NCBI GenBank assembly: GCA_907164885.2
Contig: OU015500.1
Span: forward strand, 53,387,283 to 53,451,282
From: Dolomedes plantarius
Lineage: Eukaryota; Arthropoda; Arachnida; Araneae; Dolomedidae
Direction: 5' to 3'
DNA: 64,000 nucleotides
Positions 11,316-23,490 of the stretch are shown here, in pieces; position 1 is the stretch's first letter; each line of letters begins with the position of its first letter. The notes under the pieces were generated by a model that saw nothing but the letters and a program-made list of their open reading frames with translations, was not told where the DNA came from and ran no database searches. The position numbers and the translations under genes are program-made.

Positions 11316-11700
11316 CTGGGCGTTGCGGTGAAAAAAAATCAAGAAATTCAGTGAAGTGAGCAAATTTGAAAACAACAAGTAATAGTATGTAAAAACGGAC
11401 TAGTTACAGTATTTTATTAAATTTTAAGATAAAATTAATGTTAATCTGTTATTTACTTAACATTTATTTATTATTTAATGACAATTTCTCTCAAACAGAG
11501 TAATATTTAACGCTATAATATTTAGTTTTGAGTGAAGTATAACAGTTGATAAAAAGGACAATTTTTATTCAGAATGACGGAAAACAAGATGCACATATAA
11601 AATACATAAACAAAATGCATACATAAGATACATAAACAAAACGCATATATAAGATACATAAACAAAATACGTAAAAATTTACATAAAATATGAACTTATT

Positions 11701-12879
11701 CTAGAATTTGGTATATTTGGGAAAACAAGGAATGCACAATGTTACATTACACTTTTCACAGAATTTAGGTGGTTTTGACGTACAATTTTTTAGCTGACAA
11801 CGTCTTTATTTGTCTCGTTTCAAAATAGTATGTCCTACGGGATCATAGCGAACACTGTCAACATTTACAGCCGAAGAGGATGGTGTTGACATCGGACGAC
11901 CTCTCGCTGAACGGTTTGTAACTCCTTTTTTCAAGTAAGTTACTGCTATTATTCGTCGAAAATCTTTTATCGATAAATGCTTGTTTTTCACATCTTTATG
12001 GACAGATTTATACAATATATAGGCATTTACAACAGCCATGTCGACCATTCTTGTAAATAAAGACCAATACAATTTTTTCCCAAATGGATATTGAATGTTT
12101 TTCTAAATACCAATCATGTTGGCCAACACCACCCATAAATGTGTTGTATGAGTGGATTATGTTTTTCTGTGGAACAGAAAGTCTGTCTTTCTCCCCTTTA
12201 CACCAACGCAGTGTTTGTGTCACAGGATTAATCTGCTCATAATTTTTTGCCAAAGTAACAGACTTATTGTCGTTCCATCTCACTATTAAAATTTCATTTT
12301 CCTTATCAAATTTATGCTCGTAAAACCCTCTTGGTTCTTTTTCTATTTCTTTCCGAGATTTCAGAGGATATCCTGCCATTCTGTTGTCTCTGATAGGGCC
12401 ACAATTACGAAATCCAGATTCTTTCAACATCACTAACAACTGGTATCTGTTGAAAAAGTTATCAAAAAATACTACATGCTTTAATGGATTCTGAGCAATA
12501 GACAACATATCTAATACAACTTGACTTCCCAAAGGGAGAGTTTGCTTAGTCTTTGAACTAGTTTTGCATCCATATACAGAAAAATTATAACAATATCCAT
12601 TTTTTTCTTTTTTTCTTTACACTTTTTTTTTCAAGGAGGAGGAACAGCATAATTTTCATCAAAATCACTGTTATCATCTTAATTTGGATCTTCAGAAATT
12701 TCGATTTCAGCTGTTCCTGCAATATCACGTACTTCAGCTAAACCTGTACTTTCATCTTCAAAATCCTCTTCATCAGTTAGTTCATCTACGTCAGGTGGAA
12801 TTGCGACGATGTCAGCTTCAATTTGTTCAGAAAATAAATATTCATGAGCTTCTGCAATCGTTAAGAACCTACGAGCCAT
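11701..12879 (-). pseudogene. piggyBac transposase (element C), internally deleted
   Basis: Minus strand. The N-terminal piece (12679-12879) starts MARRFLTIAEAHEYLF and is rich in acidic residues. After a gap, the frame resumes within the catalytic domain at 12008-12532: GSQVVLDML, HVVFFDNFFNRYQLLVML, NPVTQTLRWCKG. SYNTFMGGVGQHDWYLEKHS, with the last catalytic aspartate, is followed by a frameshift. VDMAVVNAYILYKSV is at 11806-12072. After one in-frame TAA the cysteine-rich tail runs to 11701 (CQLKNC, KFCEKCNVTLCIPCF). About 200 residues with the first catalytic aspartate are missing, so this copy could only have been moved by a relative's enzyme. Confidence 0.9.
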
Positions 12880-13030
12880 TACAATTACTTATTACCCTCC
12901 AAAAACAAAACAAAGTATGGCTAATTACCATATAAAAGTTGAACGAATTTTTAATACAATTATTACACGAAAAAATTCCAAAATTGTAATGACTCTTGAA
13001 ATTTGTATAAAAGTTGGCTGCAACACCCAG

Positions 13031-13048
13031 CGTCCTCAATTGAGGACG
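13031..13048. repeat. subterminal palindrome, piggyBac C internal right
   Basis: CGTCCTCAATTGAGGACG, a perfect 18-bp palindrome about 350 bp from the right end. Confidence 0.92.
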
Positions 13049-13370
13049 GCAAAATTGGACGCCATTTTTGAAAACGAAATTTTTTTCAAAACAAATTAAT
13101 TTTCTATTATACGTTTACATAGTACTTTAATTTGATATACTAGTAAAAATAAAATGTCTTCCCTTACTTTAGCCAATGTAGCTAGACATAAAGCAAATGC
13201 AAGCGTGACACATGAAAAAACATGAAATGGTGATCGATATCATGCACCTCTAAACAACCTCAGATACAGTGTCGTTTGTGGGATGTTTTGTGGTAGTGCC
13301 GTCTACCGTCATGCAAAATAAACAATCGTTTCCGAAAAATATATAGATTCTACGCACTCTTTTATACACT

Positions 13371-13386
13371 GTCCTCAAATGAGGAC
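13371..13386. repeat. subterminal palindrome, piggyBac C right end
   Basis: GTCCTCA-AA-TGAGGAC, 16 bp from the right end and adjoining GCTGGGCGTTAACGGG. Confidence 0.92.
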
Positions 13387-13406
13387 GCTGGGCGTTAACG
13401 GGTTAA

Positions 13407-14922
13407 AGACAAAATGAAACTTCTAGTTGACATGTCGGAAATGAGTTCAATATGAACTGCTCGTGTCACTCCACAGATAAACAAAGCAATGTAGGACTTA
13501 CGAATGTCCTTATCTGATTTCAAATAAACAGGTCCTGTGAAATCGACCCCTGTAACTGAAAATGGTGGCCTTTCCAAAATCCTGTCCTTTGGCAGCTGAT
13601 CAGTTACCTGTCTCGCAGGTTTCAAAGTATACTTCTGACAAATCAAACATTTATTCAGAATTTGCCTTACCTCTTGCCTACCCTTCACAATCCAAAATGT
13701 TGTACGAATTTTTGCCAAAGTAGCTGACACCCCACCGTGTAAAATTTTGCTATGTTCTCTAATTATCAATAATTCTACAAATTTTGATTTAGGCAAAATA
13801 ATAGGATGAATTTCATTCTCAGATAATTCACCCTGCTCAATCCTCCCCTTTAAACGAAATATTCCGTTATTGTCTAAGAATGGGGTTAAGCTAAAGATTT
13901 TCGATTCGGTGGGAACTGGCTTGCCAGTTTTCAAACAATGCAATTCCGAATGATAGGCTAGAGACTGTTCGAACTTTATCCAAGTATTTTATGCAATTTC
14001 TAATTCAGTTGCAGTAAGTGGACCATTTTCATATTCTAAATGTTTCAATTTCGCCATAAAACGTTTAGTGTCTATTTTACGAGAGATAAATTTCCCAAGT
14101 TCTGTGGTGGAAAAGTATATCAGATCACAATCTGGATCCCAGGCCAAACCTAAGACCTTCGACGATAAGCCAGAACGAACAAGAGTGTCCGGCTGTTCGA
14201 TTTGAATGTTGTTGGCTCTTCACAATTCACGAAGTTCGGATGAATTAGTTGTCCACTTTCTGAGTACCATTAATATTTTTATACTTTCTAATGAGGTTTT
14301 CAGAGCATCTGAAACATCTTCTCTTCCTCCTATTAGATCGTCGACGTAGACACAATTCGGAAGTAGATTCGATGTAGCTGGCAGTTGTTCTTGGTATTTC
14401 TGAAAATGGTACTTCAGAGTGGCTGCAAGAAGGTATGGACTCGATGTTAGCCCAAAGAGAACCCGCGTGAAGTTGAGCACAAATGGTTGTTCATTAGGGT
14501 AATCAACCCAGAAGAAACGAGTGAATCGGCGATCTGATTCATCCAATTCTATTTACAGAAAAGCCGACTTTACATCAGCTGTGAACGCAACAGCATTCTG
14601 GAGAAATTTCAAAAGCAATTGGAATATGTTGGGATGCAAGTTCGGACCTGCGTGCAAACAGTCATTGAGAGATATTTTCTCTTTGTCATGTGCAGATCCA
14701 TCGAATACTATGCGTACTCGACTAGTTGTTTTGTCTTTCCGTATGACAGCGTGATGGGGCAAATAAAATGATCTTTCTTCCGGATTTTTTAGAGCAGTTT
14801 TTTCAACGATACCTTCTTTCAAATATTCATCAACAACACCTTTGTACTTCGAAAAACCTGCTATCCATCTTAAACTTGAGAGTCAATCCTTCAAATCGTT
14901 TATGAGCAACTCCTATATTATC
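13407..14922 (-). pseudogene. BEL/Pao reverse transcriptase and integrase (5' part)
   Basis: Minus-strand pol between the two nested insertions. The reverse transcriptase shows HHAVIRKDKTTSRVRIVFDG, AVAFTADVKSAF, FVLNFTRVLFGLTSSPYLLA and the catalytic CVYVDDLIGG near 14340. It then jumps to LTATELEIA and PFLDNNGIFRLKGRIEQ, followed by the integrase zinc-binding domain (REHSKILHGGVSATLAKIR, CLICQKYTLKPAR) and the first core aspartate (VTGVDFTGPVYLK). YVDDL to the zinc domain spans only about 190 codons and no RNase H is visible, so that domain was probably deleted. Stops occur near 14553, 14220 and 13990, with a frameshift near 14846. Confidence 0.9.
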
Positions 14923-15215
14923 CTCTAAACCAGCGGTCGCCAAACTTTTTGACCTCACGGACCAGTTAATTCATAATTTAAATCCCGCGGACCACTAATA
15001 GGATTTTTTAAGTGTTAAATATATTTATAAAAAAAAATTGTGATCAAAGAACACATAAAATGTACCTAGTTAATAAAATGAAACTATTAATAGTAACCAA
15101 GTTATGAAAGCTTTATTAATAAACCATAATAAAATAAACAAAATAAACAAAAATTGTACAAACAGAACAATTAAAAGATGGTTTAAATATATCAAACTTT
15201 TAGCGTTATACCTTC

Positions 15216-17186
15216 CTAGTGTGATGGATGTTCCTGCTTACTTGAAATAAGATTATGGATATTTGGATCCAATGTTGTTACTGCAAGACGGAGAACTGCA
15301 TTTATTTCAAGCCGAGATCGGTACCGTGTTTTGATGATTGTGACAGATGAAAAGGCCTTTTCACATAAATAAGTTGTGGAGAATTGAATCAGAATTTTCA
15401 TCGCCTGTTCACTAAGCAAAGGGTATTCACTTTTTATGGAAAGCCAAAACTGAGGTCTTCATAAGGATGAATGAAATTTAAATTTGAGAGTTTCGTCGGA
15501 CGATAGGTCGATGAGGCTTTCTTTTAGATGCATGCTTAACTTACTATCCTGAATGTTCGCTGCAAACGGATCTATTATCCACATATTACCATGTCTGGGA
15601 TCTTCATTCTTTGGGTAATAACGAGCAAAAGATTCTGTAAGTGATTCCAAGTGCTTTTTAACTAGGGTTACCACTTGCTGGTTAACATAATTCTCCTTCA
15701 TGTATTCATCAAAATTAGAAAACATTTGCAGATCGTCTTCAACCAACCGCGTTTGCCACAGTAATATTTTCTTTTGAAACGCATCCATTTTACTTCGTAG
15801 TGTGAACACGTCCTTAAGTTGTCTTTGCAAAGATATGTTTAGTTCATTTAACAGGGAAAAAATATCTGCCAGGTATGCAAGCTTTGCTAGCCATTCATTG
15901 TCGGACAAGCATTTTTGCAATTTCGGATTATTTTGCTGCTGGAAAAATAATTTGACTTCTTCCCGCAAGGCGAATAGTCGGGTCAATATTTTGCCCCTCG
16001 ACAGCCATCTCACCTCAGCATGACGAAGAAGATGAGTATACTCGGAACCCATTTCTTCGCAAAGTGCCTCAAATATTCGAGAATTGAGTGCTTTGTGTCA
16101 AATTTCCTTTATAATTTCAATGACATTTGATAATACTTCGTGTAGTTCTGGGGACATTTTTTTCGCTGCAAGTTGTTCTCGATGTATAATGCAGTGTGTA
16201 GATAAAATGTCTGGGTGACCAACATTCTTCACCTTTACAACAATTCCTGAAAGATGTCCAGTCATATTTGCGGCACCATCTGTGCAGATCCCAATACATT
16301 TTTTCCAATCAATTTCATGTTCCCGGAAATAACTATTAAGTGCTTCAAAAATCTCAGAGCTGGTTGTTCTACCCGGCAAATTAAGCGAACAAAGTAGTTC
16401 TTCATGTAACTCTCCTTCACACTCAACCCTCACAAAACAAAGAAGAAGTGCTTTGTTTGTAATGTCCGTAGATTCGTCAAGTTGGATTGAATAAAATGAT
16501 GAATTTTTCACCATTTTTATTATCTGATTTTCAATGTCTTCGGCCATATCTTCGATTCTGCGCTTGATAGTATTATTAGATATAGGAATTACTTTCAATT
16601 TCTGAACAGCCTGCATTCCCAAAATCTGTTCACAGGCTTTTAACATGCATGGCTTAATTAATTCTTCTCCAATCGTGTACGGCTTTTTGCATTTCGCGAT
16701 CTGATTTGCTATGAGATAGGAAGCCTTTAGTAATGATTTATCTTCCATGGTCATTTTTCTTAAAGCAATAACTTGCTTTTGCATATTTTCATGCATTCTT
16801 TTGAAATATTCTAGCGGTTTTTTTGCTAAATCCGGGAGTTTTGAATTCAAGTGTCTTTCAAGTTTTGAAGGTTTTAATGCATCGTTAGATAGGCTTTCAG
16901 AACATACAACACAGAGAGGCCGTGGATCCAGCTCACTGTCAGGTTCTTCAATGAATCCAAATTTTAAGTAGTAGGAATGATATTTTCTTGATACTTTGTG
17001 TTTTTTCTTCTCTCCACCTCCCGTTCCAACGTGTTTCCTAATGGTGCCTGATGAAGACTGTGGAGGGTCTGATTTATTGATCAGTTCACGGTTAGGTGAA
17101 GTATTATTAATGTTATTATTATCGTTCTCATTACCTTTTGCATTACTAAAGAAATGCAAAATATTCTTTTGCTTTTTTTCACTCAT
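15216..17186 (-). pseudogene. hAT transposase, ZBED5/Buster-like, two in-frame TGA codons
   Basis: One 656-codon frame on the minus strand from 17186 (MSEKKQKNILHFFSNAKGN). About residues 65-115 form a BED-type zinc finger: FIEEPDSELDPRPLCVVCSE, then KLERHLNSKLPDL, where the expected final histidine appears to be leucine. The hAT catalytic core follows: FYSIQLDESTDITNKALLLC has the first aspartate, CIGICTDGAANMTGHLSG the second, and THCIIHREQLAAKK comes next. The dimerisation block near the C-terminus is YLCEKAFSSVTIIKTRYRS. Only two interruptions exist, both TGA (16098-16100 and 15459-15461); all three segments share one frame. Size and domain order match intact family members, so decay is recent. 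Confidence 0.93.
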
Positions 17187-17665
17187 TATGGGTTTAATTT
17201 ATTTGAATATAAAATAAAATAAAAAGAAATTTAGAAAAGTCAAACTCATTTTATCCCAATAAATATCAAATAAAAGAAAATATGTACATGGTTAAGATTT
17301 AAGATCATACCTGTTTTAAATATATGTGTCAATATATAAAAGAAAATACACAAAAACTTCCTTAATAACCCAACTAATATATTGAATACATTTTGTATTG
17401 AACTCAATACGTCCGTAAGCCCAACTTTAATCGCTTCAACTGATATACATATGCGACAAACAGAAGACTGAAACATTAGAAGAGTGCGAAACGAGGCGAG
17501 AGTAAGACAAAACATGTGCAATGCAGCTAGAGCTATGGAGCTAGTTTTTATAACTTGTCACGTATTGTTATGAATTGAATCATGTTTTAATGCATCTTAA
17601 AACATAACTTAACATGATGAGTAAGTATATTCCACATTTTTCTGCGGACCAGCGAAATTTTCTCG

Positions 17666-17685
17666 CGGACCACTAGTGGTCCGCG
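17666..17685. repeat. perfect palindrome near hAT right end
   Basis: GCGGACCACTAGTGGTCCGC is a perfect 20-bp palindrome (extended one base each side), 23 bp from the element end. Further GCGGACC copies occur at 17644, 17682 and, inverted or variant, at 14962-14995. Confidence 0.9.
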
Positions 17686-17716
17686 GACCACCACTTTGGC
17701 AACCGCTGCTCTAAAC

Positions 17717-19757
17717 CATCCTTCACGCCCGACCTCCACGGCAATTTTACTCGATAGCGCCCATCAACAAAACGAATCGACTCATTGAACTCTCTAATCA
17801 TCTCCTGATCCCTAATATCAACACCTGAGTCACAATCCTGTACCCCTAAACTCTCCAACTCCCAAAACCTTCTCAATTCTGCCGAAATTGACTCTTATTG
17901 ATTGAGAACCAGATTGACAGATGTAAGTTCGTCAGCCTCACCACATCTCCCATGAAACGACCACCCTAGACAAGTTTCAATTGCCACTAACGAAGAATTT
18001 AACCTTTCGACACCTCTAGTTAAATTCCAGTAGTAGTCCGATCCTATCAATAGTGAAATAGACTTGTCTGATGACTCATCTGAACATGTCAACACAAATC
18101 CCTTAGACTTCATTTTTTCCGACACCTCTTTACTAGAAAGTTTCACAATAGCGTTTGATATTTCCTCGACCTCTAGCGCTTCAATGATAAACTCCTCTCC
18201 GTTCAACACATTTTTTAAAACTATCTCTACTCTGCTACAAATTTCGGTACTAGGAGCCTTGGCACCAAAAGAATAAATTTTCAAATTTTCGGAACACAAA
18301 ACCTTTAAACCTAGTCTCTCCGACACACTTTTGCGAATAAAAGTACGTTGTGCGCCGTTATCAAACAAAACTAAGGCTAATTTCAATTTTTTCCGACCCA
18401 TTATTTCTGCTTTAACGCACTGCAACAAAACCCCACTCAAATCATTTACCACATGGTTTAATGACACGTCATTCTCAACCTCCACTCTCGGATTCTTGTC
18501 ATTCTCGAGTTTAAAGCAAATGGCTTTGGCGTGGTGACCCTTACAAAAGCTACATGTTGGCCCCTTGCATCTTTTTACGAAACAGTTAATCTTACAACAC
18601 ATCAGACAACGTTTTTCACGGACTAGCTGATCTCTCCTTTCCTGGAGAGTCAAAATATCACACTCTGAGCTCCCATGCTGTGAGTCATTGCAAAAAAGAC
18701 ACCTGCTAGAACTCGCGCTCTTCGCAACTTTGGTGTAAAGTTCCAAAACTGACTTATTTGTGTGATTCGGCTGAGAGTTGGACCCCCCTCTGAGTAGCAA
18801 TGGGGAGAATTGAGGGGTGGAGTGACCTTGGATTCGCTGAGCTTTCTCCCTCGCACTCACCGCTTTGTACAAGAAGCTCATTAACTCTTGCAGATCATGA
18901 CATTTATCTGCACTGACTTTAGCAAATTCTAACGTTATATCATGTGGGAGATTTTTCAAGATTATGTTTGTCAAAAGAGTAGTGTATGTTTCGGAATCTA
19001 TTCCCAGACTTTGCAAACACCGAATCTGTGTTTGACAATCGAAATACAAGTTACGCAAAGCCTGAACGTTAGAAGAATTTTTGACTGGTTTAATATTAAA
19101 GAAATTTGAGATGTGCTAGTTTATTAAAATATCCCTTTGGCCAAAAGTTTCAGAAATCAACTTGATTGCTTGCGCGTAATTTTCTTTATTAATTTAAAAC
19201 CCCTTTATGATGCAGAGAGCCTTCCCGCCTAACATGTACTTTAAATAGCAAAATTTATCAACTTCATTTAAATTTGGGTTATTGTGGATTGAATTTTCAA
19301 ATTGATTCCAGAATTCAAGAAATTTGGACGGCTCTCCATAGAATTTTGCAATAGACAATTTGGGAAGTTTAGCAGTAATTTCTACACGAGTTTTCGATGG
19401 TAACGAATTTTCGGTGGTTCTATGTTCAGTGGTAGAATTTAAGTTTAACGATTTAATTTTATTTTGCAATTTAATTTTTGCAGAAATTACCTTTTTACAA
19501 TATTCATCTACAGTTAAAACTTCAGCCCTTATTTCATCCTCATCATTAATTAGTTTATCTATGTCATCATTTAACATACTCAAAATTTCACTTTTACTAA
19601 TTAACTGTTCAAACAAAGACTCACAGACATCAGGATTCAGATCCGGTTCTAACAAATTATTATCAATTTTGTCAATTATCTTTGCTAATTGTTCTCTGTG
19701 AACATCCCGTTTGGTTTTGAGCTTTATCAATTTCGACATTTTGACAATCGCTAACAC
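17717..19757 (-). pseudogene. BEL/Pao Gag and protease
   Basis: Minus-strand 5' half of the BEL polyprotein, one frame from 19757. A predicted coiled N-terminus is followed by a DUF1759-type Gag region (KLSIAKFYGEPSKFLEFWNQ, FCYLKYMLGGKAL). Two zinc-knuckle clusters follow (CLFCNDSQHGSSEC; CLMCCKINCFVKRC then CSFCKGHHAKAIC). The DUF1758-type aspartic protease has LALVLFDNGAQRTFIRKS, where DNG replaces the usual DSG or DTG; this may be a mutation. The conserved ESISAELRRFWELESLG linker and FNESIRFVDGRYRVKLPW precede the hAT insertion. In-frame stops lie at 19194, near 19115 and at 17895. Gag would form particles and the protease would process the polyprotein. Confidence 0.92.
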
Positions 19758-20140
19758 TAAACAACAAATAATACAAAATCAACCTCAACTACAACAATTT
19801 CTAACACAATTACTACAACAATTTATAACAATTAAACGAAACCAAACTAATGAAAACAGAATGGCAAAGTCAACAAAATAACTAACGACAATCAAAACAA
19901 ATGTCACAATAAACCAATTCAACAAAAACTTTCAACAAAAATTTCAACAAAAATTTCTCACCCAAAACGACGACTTGAACACACTTCGAAAACGAACCGA
20001 TGAGCACAAAAATAAGTCCGATTACGACACAAAATTCTACAAAAAGGCACAATGTCCACAACGAATTTTTAAGGTGGAACGACAACAAATGTTCTTGACA
20101 CTATTTAGTAGTAGAAAGCGACTTCTATATTTGACTACGA

Positions 20141-20159
20141 ATTCCCGGCCGATGCACCA
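20141..20159 (-). promoter_or_regulatory. primer binding site, tRNA-Gly type
   Basis: Directly inside the 5' LTR, the minus strand reads TGGTGCATCGGCCGGGAAT. This is complementary to the CCA-tailed 3' end of a metazoan tRNA-Gly (GCC). The match covers 19 bases. Confidence 0.85.
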
Positions 20160-20390
20160 CTATCGAATTTATGACGAACTACTACAAATTGACGACTACG
20201 AAGATTTGTCTTTTTGGTTTATTTGTAACGTTAAACAATTGTAAACATAAATAGAAAAATGTTTCCCCAGATAGGGATTCCAACGGGGGGTTACATGACC
20301 CCTTTTTACGAGGGCGAGGAGCGAACTGAGAAGCGAAAACTTCTCCCTCTCTACGGGCGTCGCAGCGCCCCCTCGATACAATTTTCTACA
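20160..20390 (-). repeat. 5' LTR of BEL/Pao element
   Basis: 231-bp partner of 9937-10167. It should hold the promoter for the minus-strand transcript; I see no convincing TATA box, and the first 120 bases on the minus strand are GC-richer than the surroundings. Confidence 0.9.
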
Positions 20391-20396
20391 GACACC

Positions 20397-23300
20397 ATAT
20401 ACAGACACGATAGCTCAATTTTGAACAAGCAAGTCATAGTCATACAATATGTTTGAATGTGCCTTATTTAGAACATTATCCGAAATTTGTGTATGATGGT
20501 TTGGTTTTGAAATACTAAAATAAAGCGGCATGTGATAACTATAAAACATATGTATCGATCAACATTACAATAGTTCATTTAATGTAATTGCATTTGATGG
20601 GAATGTTAAATAATTTCCATGAACAAATTTTATAGATTCTGATATAGGTAAATTTTATAGACAGCCAAATCGTTCCATATAGATATCGGACAACAACCTG
20701 CATGAGATATTTGAAAACAACGTTGTTCATTAAATATCCAAACGCTTTTTACTGTTACCATGGCTGCAACAATTTTTTTTGTTGTTGTTCAATAAGATTT
20801 TGCTTCAGAAAATGCGTTCATTTCTTTATAACATGAAGAACTTATGATGAGTAGTTGATTTTCTAGAATGAAGATTGCGAAGTAAATTAAAACATTATTT
20901 ATATTTTATTTATTTTTTCTAACGATTATCAATGCTGTTCCAATTCAGCCGAGGATCATTCCAATTTGAAGTTGATTGTGGTTGAATGAGAGTGCTTCTT
21001 TCACTGCACGAGGGGTAAATTAGACAGTGACCTACTGCTTAGAGTTGATTCCGAACCCGTGGAATCTGGTACCGAGCGCCAGCGAATAAGCCGGTCGGGC
21101 GTCCTCCGGCTAGTTACAATTTAAATCTTTACAGCATCAGTCCGGAGACTTAGCTTTGTCAACCTTGTCATGTAGCAAGGCTTTGAGAAATCTAAATTGC
21201 TGCCATAGAGTAGAAACAACGGTATTGAACAAAATGGAAATAAGTCGGAGCTAAAATATACCGTTCTTTCTCAGGGGACCATGTCCGCAATCAGAAACGC
21301 AGCTCCACATCTATGTTCTACCATCACAGAATTTCACCATCGGTAGAATTCACTCCATCAAATAGTAATTTTGCCACCGATTCTTCATGCTCAGACTATA
21401 AAAATTACTGGTGTAAGATAATCGGATTTATAGATAATTTACAAATAATCAGCTTATCATAGACTGTAAATAATACACTCCCATACACCGGTAATTTAAC
21501 ACTATTTGAAATGTCATTGGCATTGGCATATGTAATTCTACTGTTTGAATCGCACAACAGCCATAAAAACGAAGAGGAAGTACCAGTTGGCGAAGTGTCC
21601 TACTCTAAACCCTGTTACGAATGTATGTAAACGTCATTTGCATTACTCTGATAGACTTATTTACATTATATTTTGTGATCACGCTTTTCTGGTTCTTTTC
21701 TGTTTTTCTGTTTATCAGCCAGTTGCTTCTGCTCTCAAAATTTATGGCTGGAACGTGAGCTACAGGTCGAATCGTTTGTAAGATTCATCAACTATTCTAT
21801 CTGACAAAATTACTGAATAAGTTATATCTATTTTTTTTTCAAAATCTAATAACGCACATTGAAACCCATCGTAAACAATTTTTGTTACATAAGACTTATT
21901 TTTTGAAGACCTCCATTAAGAAGCACTCGTTATAAAATATATTCAAATTTCAGTTTTAACATCGCGATGGCAAATAACAACCACATTTTTAACGTTTACA
22001 TAATTTCATTTATACAGTCAAGTCAGAGTTAATGTGTGTTTCCACGCTTTGAGAAACATATTATAGTTGGTTAAAATTTATATTTTCCATGATCAACGGG
22101 CACAGTAAATGAAACATTTTGCATAACATTTACATTTGCAACATACTATACAAGAACTTAGTCACTACGCAAAAACTTAAAAGGAAAGTCCATCACTTTC
22201 CCATAAATCGATCTAGGGGGAAAAAAACCTAAAATATTCTATCTATAACGTAAGAAAGAAAAATATATTCTTAAATCAAAAGCTGTACAAGAGATTTAAA
22301 GTGCTTTCAGTGATTTCAGAATTTTATATATACACTTTACATAAACATTACTTGTGATTTCAAAACCCTTTTTCCACTCGAGAAGTATTTTTATCTTCTC
22401 CGCCGAAGTACATATTCTTTAAGCAAAAAAGCTGGGGAAGATTTATACAGTTTTGAGTTTAGAAAATCCAATTTTCCTTCATGTCGACCTGTAAAAAGTA
22501 GATTCCATTCGAATACAATACAGTATTTATGATAATTATTTTAAAAGTTATAGCAAAGTTATTTGGTATAAGGTGATAATGAATCTGATAATATTTTTAA
22601 GTCTGAAGACATCTTATTCATAAGCTTACAATAATGCAGTAATCCTTGTTCCAAAATTTTGTTGCTTATTGTTTATAGTATGTAGCTTATTGATTATATG
22701 TATGTAGCACGTAAAGAAATAAAATAACAAGAAATTACAAAGCAGCAAATTCAATTAACATTCACGTCATTTGTGTAATTAATTGTGAAGAATATGTATT
22801 TGTTTTACTAACTAAAGTCTATAACAATTACTCTGTCAGGTATTCTCTTTGTTTTGTTTCAAGATAAAAAAATGAAGCTTGACTCTCCTATACATCTAAT
22901 CCAAAGTTTTCAGTTTTTTGATGAGTTGTAAAAACTCTATATCTCCAGATCATAAAATATACATTAACACCATCACTTCTTGAAAAAAAGTAGAATTTGG
23001 GAATGAATTCTACTATAGAAAAATTTATGCAAAATAGTGTTTTCTCTAAAATAAAATTCCGTAGCATTGAAAAACCTTTTCATGTTATTAAAACAAATGA
23101 CGATCTTAAACAACTTTCATATTTCAAATGAAAACCATTAGCATGTTTTTGAGTTAAAAAAATTCTATCTTACTTACTTGAAGAATCATATTTTGGTTTA
23201 ATTCTATTTACCTAAAAAAATGCACAAATCATTATTTAACATTTTTTATTGCATTACCACTTTATTATGCTCCAGAAAATACTTTCTAATTTTATTAGAT

Positions 23301-23415
23301 TACTTTCCGCCAATATCATCATTTAACTTTTCTGTTATAACTTTTCATCTCCTGAAGAACAAAATGGAAAAGCACAACTATTTTATTTTTTAGTGCAAAT
23401 TTTAATAAAAAAGAG

Positions 23416-23418
<3 letters not shown>
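20397..23418. other. no recognisable gene; GC-richer patch at about 20990-21370
   Basis: Mostly AT-rich. The patch at 20990-21370 stands out by composition (for example a stretch reading GAGCGCCAGCGAATAAGCC) but has no open frame above 60 codons and no motif I recognise. It may be an old repeat. Confidence 0.4.

Positions 23419-23487
<69 letters not shown>
23419..23487. repeat. (TA)n microsatellite
   Basis: About 34 uninterrupted TA units. Confidence 0.97.

Positions 23488-23490
<3 letters not shown>

Larger units (their letters stand above)
11168..13402 (-). mobile_element. piggyBac element C inside the BEL integrase
   Basis: A 2235-bp element flanked by TTAA (11164-11167 and 13403-13406), with terminal repeats CCC(A/G)TTAACGCCC. 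Three palindromes with TCCTCA/TGAGGA arms lie near its ends, each next to a GCTGGG(C/T)G block. It carries a transposase remnant lacking much of the catalytic core. Insertion is in a leucine-encoding TTAA context of the BEL integrase; removing element plus one TTAA leaves the BEL frame open across the site. Confidence 0.95.
14931..17708 (-). mobile_element. hAT transposon (BED-finger, Buster/ZBED5-like) inside BEL pol
   Basis: A 2778-bp element flanked by the perfect 8-bp duplication CTCTAAAC (14923-14930 and 17709-17716), the hallmark of hAT insertion. Ends are CAGCGGTCGCCAAA and, inverted, CAGCGGTTGCCAAA. GCGGACC repeats occur just inside both ends. It encodes one near full-length transposase on the minus strand. 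Confidence 0.96.
9937..20390 (-). mobile_element. BEL/Pao LTR retrotransposon with two nested transposons
   Basis: Two 231-bp LTRs in direct orientation bound a minus-strand element. In order it encodes a DUF1759-type Gag, zinc knuckles, a DUF1758-type protease, reverse transcriptase with YVDDL, H2C2 integrase and a DUF5641-type C-terminal domain. That order defines BEL/Pao. The LTRs differ at 3 of 231 positions, so the insertion is young. A hAT (14931-17708) interrupts pol before the reverse transcriptase core and a piggyBac (11168-13402) interrupts the integrase core. The flanks GACCC and GACAC may be a decayed 5-bp duplication. No RNase H domain is visible. Stops and frameshifts in all domains make it non-autonomous. 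Confidence 0.92.
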
